From: Lodderomyces elongisporus
Taxonomy: Eukaryota; Ascomycota; Pichiomycetes; Serinales; Debaryomycetaceae
Direction: 5' to 3'
Assembly (NCBI RefSeq): GCF_030384665.1
Contig: NC_083674.1
Coordinates: forward strand, 2,418,001-2,482,000
DNA length: 64,000 nt
The notes under the pieces were generated by a model. That model searched no databases, was not told the DNA's origin, and worked only from the letters and a program-made list of their open reading frames with translations. Position numbers and translations under genes: made by a program. The first letter of the stretch is position 1, and each line of letters begins with the position of its first letter. Shown here piece by piece: positions 10,201-21,912 of the stretch.

Positions 10201-12615
10201 TCAACGACTTGTAGGCATATCACTCAAAAGTTCATTGTTAACGTTGTCATACAATGCAACCAATTTCTCCTGAAGTTTCAATCTGTCCTTGCACCACTCA
10301 AGCCAAATCTCGCTGATCAAATATTGTGTTTCCTGAAACATAACATACTCTTTGAAACAACATTGCTTAATCAACCAGTCCTTATTGAGCTGCTGGAAAA
10401 TCTCTTGCTTGTCATTTATAATCAATTGCCTCAACCGTGTCACCTCTGGAGAACGAGAGTTATTTGCATTCTCTTCCGATACAAGTTTCTTGAATTTGGA
10501 CTCGTTTTCCTTGATTCTCTTGTTGAGAACTTCAATTTCATTACTTGATAACCGTTTACTTCTTTCAAACAACTCTTGCAATGAGTAAAGGTAGTCCATA
10601 TAGTTTTTCAATTTTTCAAGTGTTTTTGTATTGATGAGAAAGCTGTCATCTATGAGCAACTGAGAAGACTTTGTATAAAGATTCGCCACAGAAGACAAAC
10701 CCGAGTTGATTTCACCGATATCGTTGCTCTGCAAAAACGATGATTTTTCCATTGGATATAAAGCCAAGTCCAAAGTTTTAAACAGATTGGCAATATCAAC
10801 AAACCGCAGGTTATCAAAGCTCATCTGTTGTTGTCTTCTTTCGTGTCTCTCAACAATAATGACTATTTTCGTCCATCTCTCAATAATACTCTTGATATTT
10901 TGCTCTGCCTTGGTCCAATTTCTCAAAAACTCTTCGCTAATTGCTGGCCATATCACGTTGATGAAATCTGTTTCTATTTTCCGTCCCTTAAACTCTAACG
11001 AGTAATCAATTTTAGCCTGCTTTTTCCAAGTAGTGAGATCTGTAGGGACGGTTAGAAATGACTGCACAATAGGTTCTTCTTTGAAAACAGGGTGCTTGAT
11101 CAATTGGTTCAAAAACCTATGTAACCCACGACGACGCCGTTGCAAAAACTGCGAATCAGGAGAAGCTCCTACTATAGTCAATTAGTATTCTTGTTTTGTA
11201 CCAAATAAGAAAAAGAAAAGGAAAAGGAAAAGGAAAAGGAAAGAAGAAAGAAAAAGAGGAATACAACAATAACGCCAACTGTTTCATTATTGCTCAAATC
11301 GATGATAGACATACCTGAAAACTTTTTTGGCGGCAAACCTGGGATAACCCTAAATGGATATTTTTGCAACAAGTACTCCAACAACCTAGAAAAAAGAAAA
11401 TAATAAAATTCAAAAGTTAGTATAACATTCAAGTATTGTTTATAACCAAAAAAAAAACAGAAAGAAAGAAAGAAAGCCAAAACAAAGAATCAATATCATC
11501 ATAAAGAATCTCGCAATTATAGCAAGTGATTAAATAGCCATATTTGGTGCTCTTACATACCATGCAAAATCAGAATATCTTCTTACTACTTTTTTTTGTC
11601 CTGATATGCCACTTTTTCCCAAGGTTAATGAATGAGAAATAATATAATTGATGTGTTTGAACAATAAGCCTTCCTTTTCTGGTACTTCTTTGATCTTTAT
11701 AGGATCTTGGTCCAGTAATAGTGGCTTAAATTCATCCCGGATACCCTCGATGTATTTTTCAATGTATTGCGTATCAATTGGAATATCATTACTTGCTCCT
11801 ACACCCCCTGGCTCGGTTCCAGACAATACATGCTGAGACTCTGAGTGGTCTGTAAGAACGGGATCGTTTTGAATAACTTGTCCCGACCAGTCGTTGTCAT
11901 TATTGGTTTTGCTTTTGTGGTTACCATTTTCGTCTTTAATCTCGTTCTCATCTTCGTCATTGTCAGTACCACCCAAGTGTCGAGAACTATTGGCCATTAA
12001 GGGATCGTTGATAATACCTTCTTCTTCTTTTCTAATCTTCTGCACAAATTTCTCTGGAAGTTCCGGTAAATTATTCCGACGGAACTGGAGAGTAACGTAA
12101 TCACCAGAGCCGGGAACGTCAATCTCTAATGCAATCAAGCCTAAAATCTGGTAGAAATTCTGACTTAATGTAATTGGCAAAAGGTCATTGTCGTACACAG
12201 CATCAAGTATCCTTGATTTCTGGTATGTCGTCAAATATCCTAGCTCAATTAAATTGTCTAATATATGGTACTCCAAGTCGTTGATGGTTGTGAGTTTATT
12301 CAACAACTCAGAATGTAATTGTTCGTATGATTGGGGAATATTTGAGATTGTGTTATTTTTGCTCAGACGTGGTTCAAGAGAATCTTTCTGGAGTAATTGT
12401 GACGAGGTGAGGTAAAGTGAAGGAAACTGGGACTTACCAATTGACGGTTTGTTGGTATCGTTGTTGTGACTATCATTATTAGTATTATTATTGTTGCTGC
12501 CGAGATTAAGACTATCGGTTGCAGCCGATAAAAGAGGGTCAGGATCATCATTCCATTTCGATGCTGACGACCACGGGTCTATATCTTCCGCTGTATTATA
12601 AAGGCCACTGCTCAT
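10201..12615 (-). CDS. MVP1: Sorting nexin MVP1 (PX-BAR), three exons
   Basis: The exons are 12615-11561, 11385-11315 and 11171-10201, giving 2,097 coding bases and 698 residues. Exon 1 ends inside Trp of KKVVRRYSDFAW. The 71-base exon 2 supplies LLEYLLQKYPFRVIPGLPPKKFS, and exon 3 opens with GASPDSQFLQRRRRGLHRFL. Joined, these restore an uninterrupted PX domain with the lipid-contacting RRYSDF and PPKK segments. The C-terminal part is helical and charged, as expected for the BAR region. The N-terminal 330 residues are low-complexity and acidic with an Asn-rich stretch. Mvp1 acts in endosome-to-vacuole and recycling traffic on PtdIns3P membranes. Splice phases match exactly and both introns have strong yeast branch sites. 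Confidence in the identity and in the three-exon model is high. Confidence 0.93.
11172..11314 (-). other. MVP1 intron 2 (143 nt)
   Basis: The donor is GTATGT. The branch site TACTAAT sits only about 10 bases before the acceptor ATAG. It splits a Val codon (G/TA) and joins PPKKFS to VGASPDSQFL. A long pyrimidine-rich stretch (TTTTCC repeats on the minus strand) lies inside. Confidence 0.92.
11386..11560 (-). other. MVP1 intron 1 (175 nt)
   Basis: The donor is GTATGT, the branch site TACTAAC lies at about 11415-11421 and the acceptor is CTAG. It splits a Trp codon (TG/G). Removal joins RRYSDFAW to LLEYLLQKYPF in the PX domain. Confidence 0.93.
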
Positions 12616-13236
12616 ATGGAATTGGGGAAATATATGAGGGTCAGAATATAGCTGGTGTGATTATATAGATTATCTTGTTGTATAAGAGAATTTAATCTTA
12701 AAACTAAATTATGTGGAATCTAGCATTTTAGTTACAAAAAGGGCGAATCGAGTTCCTTTTTTTTGTTCTCTTTTTTATTATTATTATTATTATTTTTTTT
12801 TTTTTTATTTTTGAATATTTCCTCTTGAACCAAGAAATGAAACCACCCATTTATATACGTATACAAATGGGGGTACATTTTTTTCATTAAAGGAAAATGA
12901 CATGAGAATCTATGAAATACAAAAAAAAAAGGAGAAAGGAAAAAGGAAAACAGTTGAGTAATATGTCCAGTCAAAGATCAAGAGAAAGCTTATATATATA
13001 TCGAAATGGTTTACTTTGACACATAGTGACTCAGTTAAAAAAATATTAGTGTGTGGTAAAATAGATATAGCTCAGAAACAACTCTTAGAAAGAAAGGAAA
13101 AGCTTTGAAGAAAATTTGGCCAAACACAATTACTAAAATGAAACAATAAACGTCTCCACAATTTCCCATACGATTTTTTACACGTTCTTTCCTTCATTTT
13201 CTTTTGTGTTCCTAAAAAAAACATACCACTCTCCCC

Positions 13237-13301
<65 letters not shown>

Positions 13302-13568
13302 AGGGGGTTCCGTGTAATCAAGGATAGAGTGAAAACATACGCCACAGGTACTTTTGCAACTTCTAAAAAAATGCCCGATTAAGAAATATTTTCATTATTT
13401 GCAAATTCTATATAAATAAAAAACAAGAACATTTCGTGTCGTAACTTCATCATAAAACCAAAAAAAAAATATTCATGGCCACAATGTTTGATTAAATCAG
13501 AACCAAAAAAATAATAATGTAATGACTTTTAAACTATATCACTGGCATTAAAAGCTGAAGCGCTATTG
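12616..13568. other. Intergenic region between MVP1 start and PMC1 stop
   Basis: This stretch is the upstream region of MVP1 and the 3' flank of PMC1. It is AT-rich with a TTA/TTG run near 12776-12810, a TATATATA element near 12993 and (ATC)21 at 13238-13300. No gene or RNA is recognisable. Confidence 0.65.
13238..13300. repeat. (ATC)21 microsatellite
   Basis: Twenty-one uninterrupted ATC units, flanked by CCCCC and AAGGGGG, about 270 bp downstream of the PMC1 stop. Confidence 0.97.
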
Positions 13569-16500
13569 CTACAGTGTAACTTTTTTGTCTTGCAATTCAT
13601 GTTCATCTATCTCTCTTTCCCCCATCCCCGTTGCAGTTCTGGTTGCAGTTCTGGTTGCAGTTCCAGTCCCTGTTCTAATGGGTTCTGTTCCTATCGCCTC
13701 TTCTCTATTTTCGTCATCATCATCTTCTTCTTCATCAAACTTCTTCTTTTTCTTCAACCAGCCAAAACCAACAATATAAATAAACTTGTTGAATGCACGT
13801 GTAGGGAAGATTTTTTCGACCCAAACATTAGGAATGAGTCGAATTATCAAACCCATGGGAATACTTATGAAACCACACAATATCGCTGTTGCCCACATAC
13901 CAGGGGTCTGCCTTGCAACAGAGAAAGCAGCACCACCAACAAACATAATAAGAATTTGAAAGCCTCCGATAATAAGTGCGATACTAATAAAGTACCAGTT
14001 ACGGAACAAATGGGAGAAAAAGTTAAGATTGTATAATGTAAACCTTCCGCGGACGGTTGTCACGTCATCGGCCTCGTCTAGTTTCCTAGTAACAAACAAT
14101 TTCCAGAATTGCAACCAAACAAATGTGTTGAATGTCATGGCATCCAATTGCTTCTTTTGATGATCACTAATGTGTGAGTTTGAGCCAAAAAAGAGTTGCT
14201 GGCCAGCAAAATGAAGAACAAATGTAATGACCAATTGTGTGGCGGATTGACCAAGAATCATTTTCCACATTGAAGTTGAAATGAGTGGAGCAGAGCGACC
14301 TGCAGGCTTGTTGTCAAGAAAAGAATCATCTGGTTTATCTGTAGCCAAAGCCAATGCAGCAAGAGTATCCATAATCAAATTAACCCAAAGCAATTGCACT
14401 GCAGTAAGGACCGATTGATTCTTTGAAGACGCAACAGCAGAGACAAATGTAAGCATACACGCAGTGATGTTAACGGTAAGCTGGAACTGGATAAATTTCT
14501 TTATGGACGAGGCCACGGTTCTACCCCACTTGATTGCCTGGACGATATCTGTAAAGTCATCGGTCATCAAGATGATATCCGAGGCTTCTCTTGCAACCTC
14601 AGTACCAGCAATACCCATAGAAAATCCGACATCTGCCAACTTCAATGCTGGAGCGTCATTTGTTCCGTCACCGGTAACAGCAACAACCTCGCCTTGCTTT
14701 CTCAAAGTGTCCACCAAAATTCGTTTGTCTTCTGGCGAAGACCTAGCAAGCACTCTCAACTCGGGCACAACTCTGTTTCTCTCTTTTAATGACAATTTAC
14801 GAAAGGTGGGACCTTCCATAAATGCATACTCGTTGGATAAATCATCAGATGTGAGGATACCACATTCCTTGGAAATGGCTTTTGCCGTGTTCAAGTTGTC
14901 ACCGGTAACCATACGCACGGTGACACCTGCTTTTTTACACTTGCGAACAGCTTCGGCCACGCCTGGTTTCAATGGATCTTGTATACCGACAAGCGAGTCC
15001 AAGATAAATTGCTTCTTAATCTCACTAGCGCTTGCGCTAACATTTATCAACGCCAGTGGGTTGGCCTCTTGTTGATTGTCCTTTGATGCCAACTCCAGGG
15101 GTGGCCAAGAGTCTAGTCCAACAAAGTCGCGATGGCCCAAGGCAATAGCACGAAGAGCATCATTTGCATACTCATCAATCTTTGATAACACGTCATCACG
15201 CTTGGTTCTATCGAGTTTGATCAAGTCACCAGCGGTGTTATTTTCGAATCCACAATTTTTGAAAATAATCTCAGCTGCACCCTTGACATAAACTCTGTAC
15301 CCATTTTCAATCTTCATAACGATACCTGCCCATTTTCTTGAACTTTCAAATGGTATAACTTGAACGACATCATGATGGCTTTCACGTCTAATTTGGTCAA
15401 GAGTTTTGGAATTAAACAAATGGAAAACGTTTCTAGTGAGAAGTAATAATGCCGACTCAGTTTTATTTCCCAAATAAGGCTCTTCCTGTACTCCCAATGC
15501 CAATGCATCCTGGCTTGAGCTATCACCATTTTTAAGCAATTTGCGGAAAAAGGACTTTTGACGTGGTCTCTGTTTAGCCAAATTGGCCTTTGTTTCATCG
15601 TATTCAGAATTTTCAAATGCAGTTGAATTGAGTGTAATGTTTGTTGCAAGAAATGTCTTGAGCTCGGGCGTGATTTCGTTGCTGGCTTCAGCAGCAGTTG
15701 GTTCCCCGTATTGATTGTCAGCAGTATCATTAAACTCTAAAAGAGAGCCATCTGCTTTCAATCCAAAAAAGCCTCGAACAATTCTCATCTTGTTTTCCGT
15801 CAAGGTACCAGTCTTGTCAGAGCAAACTGCAGTTGCTCCACCCATTGTTTCACAAGACTTCAACACTCTCACCAAATTACCATTCTGTGCCATTCTAGTT
15901 GTGGCAAAGGCCAATGCCAAAGTCACTGCAAGTGGAAGGCCCTCGGGGATTGCAACCACAACAATTGTGACTGCAGTGATGATGATATCGATAAATTTTT
16001 TACCCTTTTCAGCTGATGGTAATTCGTGAAAACTTCCGCCTGGTGCGATATCTACGCAATAGCGGATGAATAAAACGATAAACAAAACAAGGGCTGCCAA
16101 GAATCCGTATTTGGAGATGCCTTCTGCCAAATTGTCCAATCTTTCTTGCATTGGGGTAGTTTCCGCTTTGACATGCAAACTGAGCATAGTTCTGCCATGG
16201 ATGGAGTTTTTCCCAACTGCGGTAACAACGGCATTTCCCAAACCCGACAAGATTCTTGCTCCCGATATTAGGTATGGGTCACGCAACTTGATTTTTTGGC
16301 TTCCTATATCTTCATCTGTGGGCAAGTTGTTTTCGTAAATGGACATTGCTTCCTCTACCGGGACTTTTTTGATGGTTGCTGACTCACCGGTTAATGCACT
16401 TTCGTCGCATTCAACTTCACCTTGGAACAAGATTGAGTCTGCGGGTACGATATCACCAGTTTGCAAATTGATGATGTCACCAACGAGCAAGTCATAAATG

Positions 16501-17411
16501 GAGATTAGCTTTTGTTCGCCGTTTCGCACCACAATCAATTCGCGATCCTCCTTTTTTGCATTTAGTTTGGCAAATTGTCGTTCTTTTTGGTAATCGTTTG
16601 CTGCACCAACAATCACCACTATGCATACAGCCACCAAGATTGCCACACCTTCGACCCAGTCTACTTTTGGCAATGGTTTTCCTTCGTCGTCGTATTGGGT
16701 TCCACTGCCAAATGTTTCATAGAGTCCCAATGCCAAAGAGACAACAGCGGCAATGGATAAGATGATCAACACTTTATCCTTCATGGCCTCCCAGCATAGT
16801 TGGAAAAAAGTTTTTGAGACACGTTGTGGCAACTTGTTTACACCATAATTGTATCTTCGTCTTTCAAAGTCCTGGGTGTCCGAGTCGTTTAGTCCCCTTT
16901 TTGTTGTATCGAGGAGTCCCAAGAGTTTATCAAAGCCTCCCAAGTGGTAGAGATATTTCAATGATTTTGGGTCATGAAGTGGTGTCAATTCTTCTGGTGA
17001 GATCTTGCAGTCTTGCATGTGTTTATGTGACATGGTTGATGTTAAAATTCGCGAGAGTGGTCTTCCCAAGGATAGCGTTGTTGTGGGTTTTTTGGATAAT
17101 GGGCGGTGTTGCTGAGGAGCAGTTGAGGAGAGTGCAGGTCCTTCATCTGTTGAGTTGTCTATAGGGTAGTGGTCTTCAACGACGTGGTCCTTTTTCAACT
17201 TGCTCACCTGTGCACTTTTTTCAATCTCTTGATCTTGATCTTGATCTTGGTCTGCATCTGCCTCTGCATCTGCGACTGCATCCAAGGCTGTTTCGCCCTG
17301 GAGTGGCGAAGCAGAGTTTGTTGATGATTGGTCGTCTGCTTCATAGTCGTATTGTGGAAGCTCCAAATTGTGGGCTGTGCCCAATCGTTCTGCTCGTGTT
17401 CGTGGTGCCAT
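13569..17411 (-). CDS. PMC1: Vacuolar P-type calcium ATPase PMC1
   Basis: The 1,280-residue protein is a P2B-type ATPase that pumps calcium into the vacuole. Visible landmarks are TGES (341-344, actuator domain), PEGLP (489-493, membrane segment 4), SDKTGTLT with the phosphorylated Asp532 (531-538), and MVTGDN and TGDGTNDAPALK further on in the nucleotide and hinge regions. The predicted membrane segments lie in the expected pairs at about 210-275, 435-500 and after residue 970. It is longer than the roughly 1,170-residue S. cerevisiae protein because of a repeat-bearing N-terminus (alternating Asp-Gln at 55-61) and a C-terminal Thr-Gly-Ala-Arg repeat followed by an acidic tail. Both extras are encoded by microsatellite-like DNA. 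The ATG at 17411 is the first in frame. A 4.5-kb gene-free region lies upstream. Confidence 0.96.
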   Translation of the reverse strand: MAPRTRAERLGTAHNLELPQYDYEADDQSSTNSASPLQGETALDAVADAEADADQDQDQDQEIEKSAQVSKLKKDHVVEDHYPIDNSTDEGPALSSTAPQQHRPLSKKPTTTLSLGRPLSRILTSTMSHKHMQDCKISPEELTPLHDPKSLKYLYHLGGFDKLLGLLDTTKRGLNDSDTQDFERRRYNYGVNKLPQRVSKTFFQLCWEAMKDKVLIILSIAAVVSLALGLYETFGSGTQYDDEGKPLPKVDWVEGVAILVAVCIVVIVGAANDYQKERQFAKLNAKKEDRELIVVRNGEQKLISIYDLLVGDIINLQTGDIVPADSILFQGEVECDESALTGESATIKKVPVEEAMSIYENNLPTDEDIGSQKIKLRDPYLISGARILSGLGNAVVTAVGKNSIHGRTMLSLHVKAETTPMQERLDNLAEGISKYGFLAALVLFIVLFIRYCVDIAPGGSFHELPSAEKGKKFIDIIITAVTIVVVAIPEGLPLAVTLALAFATTRMAQNGNLVRVLKSCETMGGATAVCSDKTGTLTENKMRIVRGFFGLKADGSLLEFNDTADNQYGEPTAAEASNEITPELKTFLATNITLNSTAFENSEYDETKANLAKQRPRQKSFFRKLLKNGDSSSQDALALGVQEEPYLGNKTESALLLLTRNVFHLFNSKTLDQIRRESHHDVVQVIPFESSRKWAGIVMKIENGYRVYVKGAAEIIFKNCGFENNTAGDLIKLDRTKRDDVLSKIDEYANDALRAIALGHRDFVGLDSWPPLELASKDNQQEANPLALINVSASASEIKKQFILDSLVGIQDPLKPGVAEAVRKCKKAGVTVRMVTGDNLNTAKAISKECGILTSDDLSNEYAFMEGPTFRKLSLKERNRVVPELRVLARSSPEDKRILVDTLRKQGEVVAVTGDGTNDAPALKLADVGFSMGIAGTEVAREASDIILMTDDFTDIVQAIKWGRTVASSIKKFIQFQLTVNITACMLTFVSAVASSKNQSVLTAVQLLWVNLIMDTLAALALATDKPDDSFLDNKPAGRSAPLISTSMWKMILGQSATQLVITFVLHFAGQQLFFGSNSHISDHQKKQLDAMTFNTFVWLQFWKLFVTRKLDEADDVTTVRGRFTLYNLNFFSHLFRNWYFISIALIIGGFQILIMFVGGAAFSVARQTPGMWATAILCGFISIPMGLIIRLIPNVWVEKIFPTRAFNKFIYIVGFGWLKKKKKFDEEEDDDDENREEAIGTEPIRTGTGTATRTATRTATGMGEREIDEHELQDKKVTL

Positions 17412-17908
17412 ATTTTGTAAAGTGTTTATGATATGATATGTGTTGGAAAGAGATGTGTGTGACTATGGCTATCAAATTAGGTGTATTTTGAATTGTTTCC
17501 CTCCTATTTTGAAGTTTATCTGATGTACTTTCTTTCTTTCTCTTTCTCTTTCTCTTTCTCTCTCTCTCTCTATGTATATACTTTCCTGTAGTCTGGTGAA
17601 ATGCAATTTATTTGAAGACTGCTCCTGTGTGGAATGTTCAAACCTGTAATGAAATAAATATGTGATAAAGATGTAATAAATATGTAATATATATGTAATA
17701 TATATATGAAGCAAGTATTTAATAAGTATGAGATAAAGATTCAAGAGTAAAATTTCAAAAATTAAGATGGAGAAATGCGAAAAGTGTTTAGTGAGAATCT
17801 GCTTTGGTTTTATAGAGACAAGGGGTAGACCTGTGTGTGGCTCTTTCTCTCTCAATCTCTCTCTCTCTCTCTCTCTGGCTCTGTCCTTTCAAAAGCTCTC
17901 AGCGTGCA

Positions 17909-17967
17909 ATATATATGTATATATGTATATATGTATATATGTATATATGTATATATGTGTATATATT
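17909..17967. repeat. 8-bp AT-rich tandem array (TATATATG)
   Basis: About seven units alternating TATATATG, ending in a GTGTATATAT variant. It lies roughly 500 bp upstream of the PMC1 start and could also serve as TATA or poly(A)-type elements. Confidence 0.85.
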
Positions 17968-18841
17968 GGCTAGCACTACTAATCTGTTGTGTTTGTATAA
18001 AAGTCTCTTGTCTCTTGTTGCTTTGTGTTTGTAAAAAAAAATATGGAGGATAATTGTAGAGCCCTCTGCACAGCTTCCTGTTTTAAATATTTAAAAAATA
18101 TTAGATAAAAATAATAGAAATAAATAAATAAAATAAAAAATATAAAAATAAAAAAAATATTGAAAATTAGGATCAGACATTTGGCAGCGTCCAAAAGTCT
18201 TTCAATCAATCAATCAATCAATGACTTGTGCATTCACTCTTACAACAGACACTCACACAGACAGACACACACACACACAGACACCCACACAGACAGACAC
18301 TCACTATGTGTTTTTATTTTCATTTTTTTTTGGTAGGGTGGAAGGAAAGAGAGATCAGCGATAAGCAGCAACCTATAACAATTTGAAAAAAGAACAAGAA
18401 ACAAGGAACAACCCACAGCTGCTCTATGGTATAAAGCTTGAGCCGTGCTACGCAACTTTTTACAAGTTCAAAGGAACTAGCCCATTGACTTCACCAACAG
18501 AGTTTGCTATATACCACATTACACTGGTATCACTCCTAGCAATAACAATTGTATATGAAATAAAGTGAAACAAGCATGACTTACTTTTGCAGTAGTTTTT
18601 AGTGGTTTTTTTTTCTTTTTTTATGGCGAGTACAAGTCGAGTGCAACTCCCTTCTCCCTAACACACACAACACACACAACACACACACACTCTTTCTTTC
18701 CGCTGCCTTCCCTTTGGGCGCAGTCACTTCTTTTTTATTTTTTCTTTGATTTTTCATTTCATTTCTTTTTTTAATTTTTTTTTTTGTCTTTTCCTTCATT
18801 GCCATTAGACATGATAACTTACATGCCCTGGCAGAAAGAGT

Positions 18842-18889
18842 TGTAGCCGTAGCTGTAGCTGTAGCTGTATCTGTAGCTGTAGCTGTAGG
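18842..18889. repeat. Hexanucleotide array (TGTAGC)
   Basis: Eight TGTAGC-type units with two single-base variants (CCG and TAT). On the minus strand it encodes only a Thr-Ala repeat in a low-complexity frame that I do not regard as a gene. Confidence 0.9.
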
Positions 18890-19280
18890 TAGGGATTGGA
18901 AACTTGTTATTGTCATTATTGATATTATTCCCTTTTTAATATTTTTTTTTTTTCTTTCTTTTTTCATTCCATTTACTTTATTAATCCAAGAGCAAGCTTC
19001 TTCTTTCAACCAAGCACTGTCTCATTGTGGGTCTGCGTCTCCTTGATAGTAAGCTCCCTCCTCGCAACAGTATAAACCATTACGGACCTCGTAAGGATGC
19101 CGAAAAAACAACAACAACAGATAATGGTTTTTGCTGGGCACTCTTACCATCATTCTCAATTATCAAATTCATTACCACAGCCTTTGGTACTCTTTATCAC
19201 ACACACCTTTTATGCTTTACTTACTTTAGGCTTCAGTCAAGTAAATGTACTCTATTCGGAGATTCTGCAATAATCATTTC

Positions 19281-19308
19281 GTACTTTGTACTTTGTACTT
19301 TGTACTTT
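19281..19308. repeat. Heptanucleotide array (GTACTTT)4
   Basis: Four exact tandem copies in the gene-free region. The unit length is not a multiple of three. Confidence 0.95.
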
Positions 19309-21912
19309 AAGAAAATGGTTGATTACATAATATAAACCCAATACTTACATAATTTTACACAGCCCCGTTTCTCTTTCTCTCTTTCTCTTTCTCTTTCTCT
19401 CTCTTTCTTTCTCTCTCTCTCTCTAGAGAAAGCGAAAGAGACAAACAACGCCAAGAAAAAATGTAAAATATACAATATGTACATATATATATTGTATTAT
19501 ATTGTATTGATTGGACAGCCAATCCAATGGTATACCATCTGCCCACAGAGTAATACAATTGCATTGTTTTTCAGTTTTTCAGTTTTTTGTCTACTTTGTG
19601 CCCTGTACTCTGCTCTATGTTCTATGTTCTATGTTCTATGTTTCTTACCTTCCACCTACCCTCCCCACACACACACATGTCGTCACTTTGCAAATGGAAT
19701 GAATGCAGAATGTTTGCGGTATTTGAAGCCGTATCGTTAGGTGGCCATCTATTGTTCAACGACAACAAAAGTGGTGGTGATGTCGGAGATGATGAAGAAA
19801 GCGGAAACCAACAAGAATAACAAAGGAAGGACGAAAGGAAGGAAGAAAGGGAAAAGAAAAAATGTAGAAAAGTCCTCGACACTTTTGATACACGAATACC
19901 TTTTTTTATTTTTTGCTACTCTTGCGACATTAAGAACTTGATCACCATCACCATCACCACCACCATCATTATATTATCCTTTGGGTTCTATCTACCTTTT
20001 TTTTTATTTGGTCTTTATTATTGACCAATGAGCAACTAACCAGCGTATTTCGAGATGTCAAAGTGCAAAAAAAAAAAAACAAACTAACAATCTAACAAAG
20101 ACTAAATAGGAAAAGTAATATCATTCTAATTAATACTTTGGACAACTCCTTTATCTCAATACCTACAAAAAAGAAAAACGATAATAATAAAAAAAATAAA
20201 TATAAAGGGTAATCGCAAACTCAAAAAGCAAGTGAAAAAAAAACAAGTGAAAATTGAGTTTTGAGTTGGCAATTGCTTTAAAACGTCAAAGCGGAATTGC
20301 ATTGTTATTGTAATATTCCTTTCCTTTCCTTTCCTTCCCCTCTCCTTCCCCCCCCTCTCTCTCTTTATAACCATTTCCCATTAACGCAATTCTTACACTT
20401 GTGTAGATATATCCATTTTCACTATTACCTAATTAAAATTAAAAATAAAATTAAAATTAAAATTAAAATTAAAATAAAATAATTTCGGAAATCAGTACAT
20501 TATGCAAGAGAAGACAAGAATATACTGCACCAAAGGAAAACACACACAAAAAAAATAAATGAAAATAAAAATAAAATAAAAATAAAATAAAAAACGAAAA
20601 GATCGTGGCGCGGTACAACAGCTCTTACTCTTTCCAAATTTTATACCCTTTATTTTTTGCATTCACATTCACATTCACATTCACATGCAATTTATACTTT
20701 TACGTAACTCAAACCTCAATCGCACCTTTAACTCCTTCATTCTTCATTTTTTTTCCGCCGCTAACTTGGGCAGAGGAAGGACAGAAAAAGGGCCAACTAG
20801 TTAATTCAGAAACAAGATACAACTACAGATATATAGAGATACAAATACATTTATCACTTCAAAACATTATATCATTACATTTTTTTTTTTAAAACAACAA
20901 TGTCTAATTGTTCAAGACAATTCTCAACCTCGTAAAGTATTTTTTTTTACACAGCCCGTATACTTTGCTATCGTCACTTTAATCTTACACCTTACTCATC
21001 CCACTTACCCATATATGGTTAAACTAAGGAAAACACATCAACAAGTACCAACCTATCTACACAGCCTCTTACACCACCACCTCCTTCTCTTTTTCTTCCT
21101 CCTCAAATATCGACAACATTCTTACTTGTTTCGGTATACGTTATTTCAATATTGCGCCTTCTTTGTTTTGTTTTGTTTTGTTTTGTTTAGTTTTGTTTTC
21201 TCTATTTCTTTCTTTCTTTTTTCTTTTCTTGTATCTTATTCCTATTTTATCTTGGCCACTATCTTTATATGGAAAAATGGGATGTCTTCATAAGCCTCAA
21301 TCTATAGTTGGACCAACAGCTATACATGTATTGTTATCGGTAATTGACATTTATCACGGGTAAGGAAGAAAGATAAACCATAGGCTGTGTGTGGGCAATA
21401 TATACATATGTATATATATACATATACATATACATATATATATACATATATATATCACTCGGATATGAGAAAGGGCTTAGCTCCTTCTCTCTTACAAAGG
21501 GCTATTTCAATTTTTTTATAGGTGAAAACCGTACTCATCTAAACATACAAATCACAACTACCAGCTCCACCCTAATTTGCGAAAAAGGTTGGATAGATCA
21601 AGTGAGATCTTTTTTTCAATTACTTCTCTCTCACTACACCCCCCTTCCCCCCCTTTTTTTTTTTTTTTTTCTTTTCTTTTCTTTTCTTTTCTTTTCTTTT
21701 TAAATGAACGGTGTCATAAATTGCATTGATGGATTGATAAATTACGGCAACTATAATTTTTTTTTTTACCTGCAGCAGTACTGTTTCACATAACCATAAA
21801 AAAAAAAAAAAAGAAAACAGTAATGGTTACGAGCATCTGATAAGCTATATAAGTTTGTAGTACACCACATGCGCACAGAATTTTTACAAACTTTTCGTCG
21901 TTTAGCCGACTC

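Larger units (their letters stand above)
17412..21912. other. 4.5-kb gene-free region upstream of PMC1
   Basis: I see no credible protein gene here. The region is a mosaic of simple repeats: TC-rich tracts at 17530-17575, 17850-17880 and 19370-19425; an 8-bp TATATATG array at about 17909-17967; (CAAT)5 near 18206; CA/GACA repeats at 18244-18301; TGTAGC hexamers at 18842-18889; GTACTTT x4 at 19281-19308; CTATGTT x4 at 19615-19642; ATTCAC x4 at 20661-20684; TTTTG repeats near 21165; and AT-rich palindromic runs at 21405-21455. A frame at 21278-21364 starts MGCLHKP but is only 28 codons long. No inverted-repeat centromere structure was evident by eye. Confidence 0.6.

Noticed and set aside
11178..11480. 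Independent 100-codon gene in MVP1
   Set aside because: Its middle is MVP1 exon 2; the flanks are intron sequence.
13566..14036. 156-codon open frame on the plus strand
   Set aside because: It lies fully antisense to the PMC1 C-terminus, whose frame is strongly conserved; composition is that of a shadow frame.
14464..15075. 203-codon open frame on the plus strand
   Set aside because: Antisense to the catalytic core of PMC1; no independent coding evidence.
18599..19009. 136-codon minus-strand frame with Thr-Ala and Lys repeats
   Set aside because: Built from the TGTAGC hexamer array and A-rich DNA; no recognisable domain and no promoter or neighbour support.
21278..21364. 28-codon frame starting MGCLHKP before a GTAAGG
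   Set aside because: Short, no homologue recognised, and no convincing downstream exon; the MGC start is intriguing but insufficient.
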